DNA of 35,114 nucleotides from Gammaproteobacteria bacterium (GCA_030645995.1 JAUSMU010000266.1:1-35114); one strand, 5' to 3'. Positions 28,052 through 35,114 are shown, counted from the first letter of the stretch. The notes: a model not told the origin generated them from the sequence alone. Numbers and translations: made by a program.

Positions 28052-28105
28052 ATTATTGCGATCGAAGCCGGGAAAGTCCTCCCAAAATCCTTCTGAAAAC
28101 CTCCT
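28052..28105 (-). promoter_or_regulatory. Operator and promoter of the amine oxidase gene (three 11-bp direct repeats plus -10)
   Basis: Read on the minus strand, 28105-28073 is three consecutive 11-mers: AGGAGGTTTTC, AGAAGGATTTT and GGGAGGACTTT. Exactly 15 nt later comes AATAAT (28057-28052), a good -10. The third repeat covers the place where a -35 would lie, and no TTGACA-like sequence is there. The same arrangement precedes the TonB-dependent receptor gene. Direct repeats at one-turn spacing overlapping the -35 are the hallmark of activation by PhoB/OmpR-type winged-helix proteins. The likely binder is the regulator encoded at 28233-30326; that link is inference. Confidence 0.8.
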
Positions 28106-28159
28106 AAAGAATGGCTTCCAGCCTCGGGAGGATACTTTGCGCCACTTTGCCCCCCTCCC

Positions 28160-28188
28160 TTGACCTCTCCAACGTTCTGATATCTACT
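28160..28188 (+). promoter_or_regulatory. Candidate promoter of the CadC-like regulator gene
   Basis: TTGACC (28160-28165) and TCTACT (28183-28188) are separated by 17 nt. A start site near 28195 would place the possible TTG start codon at 28188 outside the transcript and favours ATG 28233. A single GGGAGGATACT at 28126-28136, similar to one 11-bp operator unit, lies upstream and could allow weak autoregulation. Confidence 0.45.
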
Positions 28189-28232
28189 TGAAGCCGATCT
28201 CCAGCAAATATGCTCGATCACTTTCAACCCGG

Positions 28233-30326
28233 ATGAGACAGCCAGTGGCCTCGGACAAGCTAAACAGAATAAAGATCGGAGACTGGGAGGCATCGCTCAC
28301 CACTTGCACCCTGATTCAGGGCGGCACCGAGGTGAAAGTGACCCCCCGCAGCATGGACGTTCTCCATTACCTTGCCGAGCAGGCGGGCGAGGTGGTCAGT
28401 CACGAGGAATTACTCAATCGCTTCTGGCAGGGTTCGTTTCCATCCGATCATGCCGTCCACAAGGCCATCGCGGAATTGCGCAGCGCTCTCGGGGACGATG
28501 CTCACAATCCTACTTATATAAGGACGATCCCCAAGCGCGGCTACTCGCTGATCGCCGAGGTGGTGGCGGCCATTCCCATTACGGCTCCGCGAGCGGCTTC
28601 CGAGAAAAGCCCGACGGTGGAAGTCACCCAGGTCTCTCCATTGAAGCTGCGCTTCAGCGCACTGCTGGACAAACGTATTATGGCCGCAGGGGCGGCCGCG
28701 GCCATCTTCCTATCCGTGCTCATGTGGCCTGGCCAGCAGGTGTCCAGCGACAAGGACGAAGTCGTGCGCCTCGCCGTGCTGCCCTTCGTGGACCTTGAAC
28801 CGAACGCCGATAACAAATTCGTGACAGACGGATTGCGCGAATCACTGGTACATGGACTCTCAAAACTCAGCCACCTGGAGGTCTTGTCCCCCTCACGCAG
28901 GTTCGACGGGGTGGAAGGCAATCGTTCTGCGGAACGGGCCATCGAACGCGCCCAGACCTTGAACGCCGATCATGTGCTGCAGGGCAGCGTGCAGTCCGCC
29001 GAGGGCCGCCTGCGCGTGACGGTCCAGCTCATCCGCGCCAGCGATGGCCTTCATCAGTATTCCGATCAGTTCGATTTCCCAATAGAAGATCTGTTTGGCG
29101 TGCAGGACCAGATCGTCTCCAACGTAGTCAGCGCCTTGAGCGTTCACCTCGATGAAGAGGAGCGTTCGCAGATGCTCGACTGGGGCACCACCAACGCACT
29201 GGCCTACGAGAAATTTCTGCGCGGAGAGTTCTACTACAACCAGTTCAGCCCTGCCGATTTCCAGCGCGCCATCGACTACCACCTGGCCGCCATTGAGCTG
29301 GACCCCGAATTCCTCAATGCCTACCACGGCGCGGCCACGGCAGCCAACAACATGGCGGTGTACAGCAGTGATGCCAGGATAGCGGAGCTGAGCCTGCTGA
29401 TCGCCGACCTTCACCGCGAAGTCTCACGCATTGCGCCGGACAGTCAGGTGCTCAGTTCTCTCAATGAAATACGTCTGCGCATGGGCGGCAACAACCAGAT
29501 TCAGCAGGAAATGCAGATGCGCGAGCAGATTCTAACCGGCCATCCGCCGGAGTTCGCAGTGGCCCACTACGCGCTGTTCCTGATCGGCGCACGGCTGTAT
29601 GACGAGGCTAGCAGACTGCTCGACGCCGCCGGCGAAGTCGGCCCCTTCGAGATTTCTCCCGATGAGGTCTGGAGCTACCGCAACAACATCCAACCGCCAC
29701 GCGCCATGTTGTTGGGCGCCAAAGGCCAGTTGCAGGAGCGCCCTTATCACATCGGCTTCCTGGGAACGGTTGCAACCAACTCTGCACTGACTGGTGATTT
29801 CCGCCAGGCTGAGACCTATCTGAACCGTCAACGTGAAGTGGATACCGACGGCATCCTGGCTCACTTCAGCGAGACCATCATCGGCTTCCTGAGCGGCAAA
29901 ATCTCATTAGGCAACGAGGCCTATCAGGACATCATGAGCCGGGAAGGGGATTTCGACTTCAACAAGGGCGCCCTCAGTTTCATGCTGGGCGATGTCGAGA
30001 CCGGCATCACTTTCTGGCGCAACCTGACGGCGACACAGAAGCGCCGGTTGTTCAACGTCACGCACGGCGCGGAGAAATACTTTCCGATCTCCGTGCTGGA
30101 AGACCCCCGTTACCAGGCTCTGCTGGAAGAGCTGGGGCTTGGCAAGAGCTGGCAGCGTCAGCTCATGGAGGGGATCATGGCGACGGAGTCTGTCACCGGC
30201 GTAGGGCTGAGCGAAAAGTCTCGTCAGGCCTACGAGAGCAACACCTTTCTTTCCCGCAATAACCTCTGGACCCCCGAACAGTGGTCAGAGCTTGATTCCC
30301 GCAAGCTGGCCATCCTGCAGCACTGA
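28233..30326 (+). CDS. CadC-like membrane-bound transcriptional regulator with winged helix and TPR-type sensor
   Basis: The protein has 697 residues from ATG 28233; the frame is open back to a TTG at 28188. Residues about 12-110 form an OmpR/PhoB-type winged helix (Trans_reg_C): KVTPRSMDVLHYLAEQAGEVVSHEELLNRFW, HAVHKAIAELRSALGD and YIRTIPKRGYSLIAEV. One membrane segment (MAAGAAAAIFLSVLM, about 150-166) follows, so the sensor half is periplasmic. That half begins with a TolB-N/adenylate-cyclase-associated-like domain (RLAVLPFVDLEPNADNKFVTDGLRESL, ADHVLQGSVQSAEGRLRVTVQLIRASDG). Helical repeats of TPR type follow (ALAYEKFLRGEFYYNQF, RAIDYHLAAIELDPEFLNAYHG). No receiver domain is present, so it is a one-component, ToxR/CadC-style regulator. 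It lies between the two promoters that share the 33-bp operator and is its probable activator. Confidence 0.93.
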   Translation: MRQPVASDKLNRIKIGDWEASLTTCTLIQGGTEVKVTPRSMDVLHYLAEQAGEVVSHEELLNRFWQGSFPSDHAVHKAIAELRSALGDDAHNPTYIRTIPKRGYSLIAEVVAAIPITAPRAASEKSPTVEVTQVSPLKLRFSALLDKRIMAAGAAAAIFLSVLMWPGQQVSSDKDEVVRLAVLPFVDLEPNADNKFVTDGLRESLVHGLSKLSHLEVLSPSRRFDGVEGNRSAERAIERAQTLNADHVLQGSVQSAEGRLRVTVQLIRASDGLHQYSDQFDFPIEDLFGVQDQIVSNVVSALSVHLDEEERSQMLDWGTTNALAYEKFLRGEFYYNQFSPADFQRAIDYHLAAIELDPEFLNAYHGAATAANNMAVYSSDARIAELSLLIADLHREVSRIAPDSQVLSSLNEIRLRMGGNNQIQQEMQMREQILTGHPPEFAVAHYALFLIGARLYDEASRLLDAAGEVGPFEISPDEVWSYRNNIQPPRAMLLGAKGQLQERPYHIGFLGTVATNSALTGDFRQAETYLNRQREVDTDGILAHFSETIIGFLSGKISLGNEAYQDIMSREGDFDFNKGALSFMLGDVETGITFWRNLTATQKRRLFNVTHGAEKYFPISVLEDPRYQALLEELGLGKSWQRQLMEGIMATESVTGVGLSEKSRQAYESNTFLSRNNLWTPEQWSELDSRKLAILQH

Positions 30327-30441
30327 TCTTCAAGCTCTTGACCCCAGAGGCTCCTTCTCGATTTCTGCATTTCATGATTCAGCAAGGCGCATAGCGCCCA
30401 ACCCCTCTGCACGCCCGTGAATTGCCCCCTTCCAGAGTTAT

Positions 30442-30495
30442 AGGAGGTATTCAGAAGGTTTTGGGGAGGACTTCCCAGCCCCCTCTCTCGATAAT
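30442..30495 (+). promoter_or_regulatory. Operator and promoter of the TonB-dependent receptor gene (three 11-bp direct repeats plus -10)
   Basis: AGGAGGTATTC (30442-30452), AGAAGGTTTTG (30453-30463) and GGGAGGACTTC (30464-30474) are in tandem. GATAAT (30490-30495) follows after exactly 15 nt. The 33-bp element agrees at 29 positions with the one before the amine oxidase gene and has the same orientation relative to its gene. No -35 is visible under the third repeat. The transcript would start near 30502, giving a leader of about 150 nt. Confidence 0.8.
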
Positions 30496-30544
30496 CGAAG
30501 GCGCTATCTGGTTGACTCACTTCACGACCCACTGGAGTTTACAA

Positions 30545-30578
30545 AGCCCCTGCAAGTACCACCTTGCGTAGAAGGGCT
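30545..30578 (+). promoter_or_regulatory. Leader stem-loop of the receptor mRNA
   Basis: AGCCC/GGGCT (outer arms at 30545-30549 and 30574-30578) encloses GCAAG/CTTGC (30552-30556 and 30563-30567) with a 6-nt loop. It lies within the predicted 150-nt leader. No T-run follows. Function unknown. Confidence 0.3.
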
Positions 30579-30650
30579 GTCGTACAGGACTGAAGTAATT
30601 TAGAAACCATCCTTCGCAAATCTAGAAAATGAAGACAAGGGAATAGAACT

Positions 30651-33194
30651 ATGAAAATTTCAAAACTGCTGACAATGTCGTCGGTTGCTGCCCTGCTGGG
30701 CTCAATCGCTGCCACCACCGCTCCCGTTGCCATGGCGCAAGCCCAGGGTCAGGATGCGGAAATCGAAGAAGTTGTGGTAACCGGTTCACGCCGTGCACCC
30801 AGAACAGCGCTCGACTCCGCAGCTCCAGTCGATGTGTTCTCAGCAACAGACTTCCAGGATCAAGGTACGGCCGATATCAACGATCTGCTGCGCAACCTGG
30901 TGCCGACCTTCAACGTGGACACTCAGGACATCAACGACTCCAACAGTCTGGTACGCCCCGCGACCCTGCGCGGCCTGCCCGCTGACGACACGCTGGTGCT
31001 CGTGAACGGCAAGCGCCGTCACCGCTCCGCAGCGGTGCAATTCGGTCGCGAGGGAACCCACTTCCCGGACATCGCCCAGATTCCTCCGATTGCTCTGCGT
31101 CAGGTCGAAGTGCTGCGAGACGGCTCTGCCGCACAGTACGGCTCCGACGCCATCGCGGGCGTGATCAACTTCATGCTCAAGGAGAACAGTGAAGGCCTGT
31201 CCATCGAAACCAAGACCGGCATGTACACCGAGACCGATGACGGTCAATTGAACTACATGGCCGCCAACCTGGGTCTGCCGCTGGGCGAAACCGGCTTTGC
31301 CAGCCTCAGCATGGACATGACCAACCAAAAGCGCAGCGACCGCAGCATTCAGCGCGGTGACGCACAGGCACTGATCAACGCTGGCAACAAAGCGGTACGT
31401 GTCAATGCCCAGCACCAGGGACTGCCCGATACCGAGATCGTCAACCTATTCGCCAACATCGGCGTTGATCTGGGCGGCGACCAGACGCTGTACTCCTTCG
31501 GCGGCTACAGCGAGAAGGACGTTGAACTCGGCTTCTTCTACCGCAACCCGGAAAACCGCAGTGGGGTATTCACCCGTGGTTCCAACCAGCTTTTCATTGA
31601 CACGACGCCCGGCACAGGCACCACTTGCCCGACGATCCCGCGCGGCGTCAACCCAGTGACCAAAGTCACCAGCTCTGTGGCAGCTGCCCAGGCAGGCCTG
31701 GCAGATCCGCAATGCTTTTCCTTCCTTGAGTGGTTCCCCGGTGGTTACACCCCAGACTTCGGCGGCCAGGTGCGCGACATGTCCAATGCCACCGGCATCA
31801 AGGGCGAGCTGGATGACGGCACGACGTATGACCTGAGCATGGGCAATGGCTTCTCGGAGATCACCTACTTCATCTCCAACACCACCAACCCATCCATGGG
31901 ACCAGATTCTCCCACCAGCTTCTCGCCCGGTATCTACACCACCATCGAGAACAACCTCAACCTGGACCTTTCCAAGGCTTTCGAAGTGGGTATGTACTCA
32001 CCGCTCAACGTTGCCTACGGTCTGGAATGGCGTCGTGAGATATTCAAAGTGGCTTCCAAGGACCAGGACTCCTACCGCGTTGGCCCCTATGCCAACCTGG
32101 GCATGGGCGTAGGCTCCGACGGCTTCCAGGGTTTCGGTCCTGATCAGCAGGGCACCTGGGATCGCAAGAACTGGAGTATCTATGCCGACCTGGAAGTGGA
32201 TGCCACCGAAAGACTGTTGCTCGGCGCTGCCATCCGCTACGAAGACTTCTACAACACCTTCGGCGACACGACCAATGGCAAGCTGACAGCACGCTATGCG
32301 CTGACAGACACGACCAATCTCCGCAGCACGATCAGCACCGGCTTCCGTGCTCCGTCACCCGGCCAGGCCAACATCTCCAACATCAGCACTGGTGTTGTGG
32401 ACAGTATCCCTGTCACCCAGGGCCAGATTCCTCCTACCAACCCGATATCACAGCTGTTCGGTGGTACGGAGCTGACTCCGGAGAAATCCCGCAACTTCAG
32501 CATCGGTGTGGCCACCGAAATCGGCGGCCTGGACCTGACACTGGACTACTACCGCATCGAACTGCGTGACCGCATCCTGAACTCTGCAACCTTCGACATT
32601 ACCGAAGCCATTGCACAGCAACTGGAAGCCTCAGGCATCTCCGGCGCGCGCAGCATCGTGTCCTTCAACTACTACACCAACGACATGTCCACCACCAACG
32701 AAGGTGTTGAACTGGTTGGCTCGTATGCGATGGACTGGGACGACTTCGGTCGCACCGAACTGGCGGCCTCATGGGCCTGGACCAAGCAGCAACTGGACAG
32801 CTTCACGCCAGGCCTGCTAACCCGCGCCAACGTCGCCGATCTGGAAAAAGGAATCCCTGCCAACCGTGGCAACTTCCGAGTCAACCACACGATCACTGAC
32901 TGGCGCTTCACCCTGCAGGCCAACTACTACGACGAGTACTTCTCAGTACCCGCCAACGCAGTGCCAGCTCGCGATTACTGGGTAGGTTCAGAGGTAATCT
33001 TCGGCGGCGAGGCTGCTTACACGTTCCGCGATCGTTACACTTTCATCGTCGGCGCGGATAACATCCTCAACACCATGCCGGAGAAGATTCGTCCAATAGA
33101 TATCAACTCAGGCACCAGCAACAAGTACGTCACGAACGCTGGGTTCGGCCCGAATGGTGCCTTCTGGTACGCACGCTTCCAGTTCAGTATGTAA
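30651..33194 (+). CDS. TonB-dependent outer-membrane receptor
   Basis: This is an 847-residue outer-membrane beta-barrel that imports a ligand using TonB energy. AAGGGA precedes ATG 30651. The signal peptide ends near MAQAQG (about residue 30). A TonB-box-like EEVVVTGSR follows, then the plug domain: DINDLLRNLVPTFNVDTQDIND, RPATLRGLPADDTLVLVNGKRRHRSA, QVEVLRDGSAAQYGSDAIAGVINFML. The barrel shows TTNLRSTISTGFRAPSPGQANIS and GVELVGSYAMDWDDF, and the protein ends with an aromatic-rich strand (WYARFQFSM). Two cysteines in an extracellular-loop region (TTCPTI and DPQCFSF) may form a disulfide. The ligand is unknown. The promoter shared with the amine oxidase suggests it brings in that enzyme's substrate or its source, rather than iron. 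Confidence 0.95.
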   Translation: MKISKLLTMSSVAALLGSIAATTAPVAMAQAQGQDAEIEEVVVTGSRRAPRTALDSAAPVDVFSATDFQDQGTADINDLLRNLVPTFNVDTQDINDSNSLVRPATLRGLPADDTLVLVNGKRRHRSAAVQFGREGTHFPDIAQIPPIALRQVEVLRDGSAAQYGSDAIAGVINFMLKENSEGLSIETKTGMYTETDDGQLNYMAANLGLPLGETGFASLSMDMTNQKRSDRSIQRGDAQALINAGNKAVRVNAQHQGLPDTEIVNLFANIGVDLGGDQTLYSFGGYSEKDVELGFFYRNPENRSGVFTRGSNQLFIDTTPGTGTTCPTIPRGVNPVTKVTSSVAAAQAGLADPQCFSFLEWFPGGYTPDFGGQVRDMSNATGIKGELDDGTTYDLSMGNGFSEITYFISNTTNPSMGPDSPTSFSPGIYTTIENNLNLDLSKAFEVGMYSPLNVAYGLEWRREIFKVASKDQDSYRVGPYANLGMGVGSDGFQGFGPDQQGTWDRKNWSIYADLEVDATERLLLGAAIRYEDFYNTFGDTTNGKLTARYALTDTTNLRSTISTGFRAPSPGQANISNISTGVVDSIPVTQGQIPPTNPISQLFGGTELTPEKSRNFSIGVATEIGGLDLTLDYYRIELRDRILNSATFDITEAIAQQLEASGISGARSIVSFNYYTNDMSTTNEGVELVGSYAMDWDDFGRTELAASWAWTKQQLDSFTPGLLTRANVADLEKGIPANRGNFRVNHTITDWRFTLQANYYDEYFSVPANAVPARDYWVGSEVIFGGEAAYTFRDRYTFIVGADNILNTMPEKIRPIDINSGTSNKYVTNAGFGPNGAFWYARFQFSM

Positions 33195-33221
33195 GCAAGA
33201 AAGGATAGTCAATCAAAGAGA

Positions 33222-33249
33222 GGGGTGTCGTTCGCGGCACCCCTTTTTT
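33222..33249 (+). terminator. Terminator or attenuator between receptor and cytochrome genes
   Basis: GGGGTGTCG (33222-33230), a TTCG loop and CGGCACCCC (33235-33243) form a stem with one G-T pair, followed by T6 (33244-33249). It stands 27 nt after the receptor stop and 18 nt before the cytochrome start. That leaves no room for a promoter, so the cytochrome and ridA genes depend on read-through or on a promoter inside the receptor gene. Confidence 0.88.
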
Positions 33250-33267
33250 ACCCGGAGAACACATCTT

Positions 33268-33909
33268 ATGACGCGCAATGTTTTACCCATGCTGCTGGCC
33301 ATTGCCGCAACAGCGGTAGTCTCAACCACAGTTTCAACCTCCACATGGGCAGCCGTACCCCATGAGCCGGTCAACCACCGGTTCTGCTTCACCTGTCACG
33401 GCACCGATGGCGTTGGCAGCGAGGGCATCCAGGCCCCTCGTCTGGCTGGCATGGAGCCATGGTACCTGCAACGGCAGCTCGAACTGTTCCGTGCCGGGGG
33501 ACGCGGCAAGCACGCGGAAGATATTCAAGGCTTGGAGATGCAGCCAATGGCGGCAATCCTGACCGACGAGAATATCGCCGACATCATCGACTGGGCCGCC
33601 ACCTGGGAGTACAAACCCACGGTTCCGACACTGACAACCGGCAATGCGGCCAACGGACGCCAGCTCTATCAGGCCTGCGCGACTTGCCACGGCGCGGATG
33701 CGCAAGGCAATGAGGCGATGAATGCGCCAGCACTGCGCGGCCAGAATGACTGGTACCTCGTCACTCAGCTGAAAAACTTCAAGGCCGGTTTCCGTGGCAC
33801 CGACCCGCTCGACACGTTCGGTGCGCCGATGCGCGCGATGGCGGCAGGACTTGCCGACGAGCAGGCCATCAAAGACGTCGTGAGCTATATCAATACGCTG
33901 GGACGTTAA
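33268..33909 (+). CDS. Periplasmic diheme cytochrome c (c4-like)
   Basis: The protein has 213 residues from ATG 33268, with GGAG 10 nt upstream. The frame is open back to 33154, but that part overlaps the receptor gene and the terminator. The signal peptide ends near TWAAV (about residue 30). Two similar cytochrome c domains follow. The first has CFTCH and a probable Met ligand in MQPMAAILTDENIADIIDW. The second has CATCH and APMRAMAAGLADEQAIKDVVSYI. PRLAGMEPWYLQRQLELFRAGGR and PALRGQNDWYLVTQLKNFKAGFRG show the internal duplication typical of c4-type cytochromes. It could take electrons from the exported flavin amine oxidase; this is inferred from position and shared compartment. ridA starts 42 nt downstream. 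Confidence 0.94.
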   Translation: MTRNVLPMLLAIAATAVVSTTVSTSTWAAVPHEPVNHRFCFTCHGTDGVGSEGIQAPRLAGMEPWYLQRQLELFRAGGRGKHAEDIQGLEMQPMAAILTDENIADIIDWAATWEYKPTVPTLTTGNAANGRQLYQACATCHGADAQGNEAMNAPALRGQNDWYLVTQLKNFKAGFRGTDPLDTFGAPMRAMAAGLADEQAIKDVVSYINTLGR

Positions 33910-33951
33910 ATTTTTACAACCGATTCCTATGTAACCAAGAGGACACCAATT

Positions 33952-34428
33952 ATGTCGAAGCTCATCAAGTTACTGACTCTCAGCTCTGCCCTGCTGGCAG
34001 GGTCATTCGCCATGACAGCCAGCGCTCAGGAAATTCAGCGCGAGGGCGAAGGCAGACTCTTCTACAGCACCATCAGCATTCCCGCCGGTGCGGAGACCCT
34101 GTACCTGAGTGGCGTTGGCGCTTCACCACAAGCCGATGGCACCTACGGTGACATGGAGCAGCAGACCAACAATGCCTTCGAGAAGTTCAAAGCCACACTG
34201 GAAGCCCAGGGCTGGGCTATGTCCGACATCGTCCAGGTCCGCGTGTTTGGCGTGGCCGGTGCAGATGGCAAGTTTGATTTCGCCGGCTTCAATCGCGGCT
34301 ACGAAAAATTCTTCGGCACCGAAGCCAATCCCATGAAGCCAGTGCGCTCTGTCGTACAGATCGCCGGGCTGGTGGTTGAGGGCTGGCTGGTCGAGATCGA
34401 GATCCGCGCCGCCCGCGTCCCCAAATAA
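33952..34428 (+). CDS. Exported RidA-family (YjgF/YER057c/UK114) protein
   Basis: This 158-residue protein is a RidA-fold trimeric enaminase/imine deaminase with an added signal peptide (MSKLIKLLTLSSALLAGSFAMTASAQ), so it should act in the periplasm; standard RidA is cytosolic and about 128 residues. The core contains TLYLSGVGA, NNAFEKFKATLEAQGWAMSDIVQVRVF, and KPVRSVVQIAGLVVEGWLVEIEIRAA. Arg132 is placed like E. coli RidA Arg105, which binds the carboxylate of imino acids, and Glu residues lie in LVEIEI as in catalytic members. GAGG precedes the ATG. It follows the cytochrome gene by 42 nt in the same direction. RidA proteins hydrolyse imines of the kind flavin amine or amino-acid oxidases produce, which suggests it detoxifies the product of the oxidase at 26414-27991. 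Confidence 0.92.
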   Translation: MSKLIKLLTLSSALLAGSFAMTASAQEIQREGEGRLFYSTISIPAGAETLYLSGVGASPQADGTYGDMEQQTNNAFEKFKATLEAQGWAMSDIVQVRVFGVAGADGKFDFAGFNRGYEKFFGTEANPMKPVRSVVQIAGLVVEGWLVEIEIRAARVPK

Positions 34429-34487
34429 CCCCTGCGGGAGCGTACCCCAAACTGACCCATCGACTGCCTTCCAGCACCGATTGTCAG

Positions 34488-34541
34488 GCGATCTCTGTCC
34501 TGAGCCTATCTCCCCCAGAACGGCCCCAGGACAGAGATCGC
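34488..34541. terminator. Long inverted repeat after ridA
   Basis: GCGATCTCTGTCCTG (34488-34502) and CAGGACAGAGATCGC (34527-34541) are perfectly complementary over 15 bp with a 24-nt loop. ACCCTTTT follows. It is the probable end of the receptor-cytochrome-ridA transcript, though the T-run is short and offset. Confidence 0.65.
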
Positions 34542-34558
34542 ACCCTTTTGGATCAGCA

Positions 34559-34588
34559 TTGGTCATTCCTTTTTCGGGCTTGTAGAAT
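34559..34588 (+). promoter_or_regulatory. Candidate promoter of the glutamate synthase-like gene
   Basis: TTGGTC (34559-34564) and TAGAAT (34583-34588) are separated by 18 nt, immediately after the inverted repeat that ends the preceding unit. It is assigned by consensus only. Confidence 0.4.
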
Positions 34589-34713
34589 GCCCGCTCAGAC
34601 AATCTCTCCATGAAGTTTGCCGTCAAAGTGAAGAATCAGCCCCAGGTGCCGATAGGGAGAGAGACGACCGATACCGAAGCCTCAGCGCCTCCTCTCACAG
34701 GACCGTTCCAATT

Positions 34714-35114
34714 ATGACCCCTGCCGTACGTTTCTTCTGGATTGTCAGCCTCGCCTGGCTGCCCCTGAGTTATTACCTGCTGATGGACGCCACCGACTGG
34801 ATCGTCATGCCCGCCGCGCTGGGCGAACACCCGGCGCTGCTGACGCTGTTCCTGTTCGCGGCGGTCTACGTCTCCATCGGAATGCGCGATCTGTATTCCA
34901 GCGAGAGCAACCTGCGTCGCAACTACCCGGTGTTTGCGAATCTGCGCTATCTGTTCGAGAGTATTCGCCCCGAGATCCGCCAGTACTTCATCGCCAGCAA
35001 TCTGGAAGAGGCACCATTCAACCGTGAAGCGCGCGACCTCATCTATCGCCGCGCCAAGAACGTCAACGACACGCTGCCGTTCGGCACAGAACAGAACCTG
35101 ATGGAGCAGGGCTA
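34714..35114 (+). CDS. FMN-binding glutamate synthase-like membrane protein, N-terminal fragment
   Basis: The gene runs off the end of the window; 133 codons are visible without a stop. The N-terminus has two membrane segments (about residues 6-24 and 36-56). It continues RRNYPVFANLRYLFESIRPEIRQYFIASN, EEAPFNREARDLIYRRAKNVNDTLPFGTEQN. This stretch is characteristic of the FMN-binding glutamate synthase family (GltB central-domain-like proteins with an N-terminal membrane anchor), where the FMN/Fe-S catalytic part lies downstream. Its true substrate is not settled for many members. It appears to be a separate unit from the ridA operon. Confidence 0.87.
   Translation, partial: MTPAVRFFWIVSLAWLPLSYYLLMDATDWIVMPAALGEHPALLTLFLFAAVYVSIGMRDLYSSESNLRRNYPVFANLRYLFESIRPEIRQYFIASNLEEAPFNREARDLIYRRAKNVNDTLPFGTEQNLMEQG

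Noticed and set aside
34610-34717. 35-codon frame whose stop overlaps the start of the glutamate synthase-like gene
   Set aside because: The 4-nt overlap is suggestive of coupling, but no Shine-Dalgarno sequence precedes the ATG and the peptide has no recognisable features.

Overview
The window looks like chromosome of a Gram-negative gammaproteobacterium, probably free-living and marine or aquatic. This is inferred from the mutL-miaA-hfq-hflX-hflK-hflC-hisZ-purA gene order, a TonB-dependent receptor, periplasmic c-type cytochromes, lipoprotein and Tat signals, and moderately high GC. The genus cannot be fixed from sequence alone. No tRNA, rRNA, insertion sequence, prophage or CRISPR array was seen.

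Layout. (1) 1-126: the C-terminal end of a thiolase. (2) 493-6028: a group of secreted redox proteins. It holds an unknown secreted protein, a cytochrome/PHM-type copper monooxygenase gene broken by one in-frame amber codon, a convergent paralogue fused to a redoxin domain that has lost most copper ligands, and an unknown periplasmic protein. The two paralogues meet at a perfect 40-bp palindromic terminator. (3) 6330-8442: the K+/H+ antiporter NhaP2 and a small hypothetical protein. (4) 8752-23556: a conserved housekeeping block, nearly all on the minus strand. In transcription order it is a MarR regulator, nnrD (NAD(P)HX repair), tsaE, an AmiB/AmiC-type amidase, mutL, then miaA, hfq, hflX, hflK, hflC, a terminator, hisZ and purA. 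murI lies inside it on the plus strand and separates mutL from miaA. (5) 23756-26102: a DUF4159 protein, a ChaN-type lipoprotein and SixA. (6) 26414-34428: an accessory locus with a Tat-exported flavin amine oxidase, a divergent CadC-like membrane-bound winged-helix/TPR regulator, a TonB-dependent receptor, a diheme cytochrome c and a RidA protein with a signal peptide. (7) 34714-end: the N-terminus of an FMN-binding glutamate synthase-like membrane protein.

The most interesting region is 26414-34428. The amine oxidase and receptor promoters carry nearly the same 33-bp element (29 of 33 positions identical). It consists of three direct 11-bp repeats of the form RGRAGGWNTTN. In both promoters it lies exactly 15 nt upstream of an RATAAT -10 box, with no good -35. 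Direct repeats at 11-bp pitch suit an OmpR/PhoB-type winged helix, which is the DNA-binding domain of the regulator encoded between the two promoters. The suggested model is that the regulator switches on substrate uptake (receptor) and periplasmic oxidation (Tat flavoenzyme). Electrons would go to the diheme cytochrome, and the exported RidA would hydrolyse the reactive imine product. The substrate is not known.
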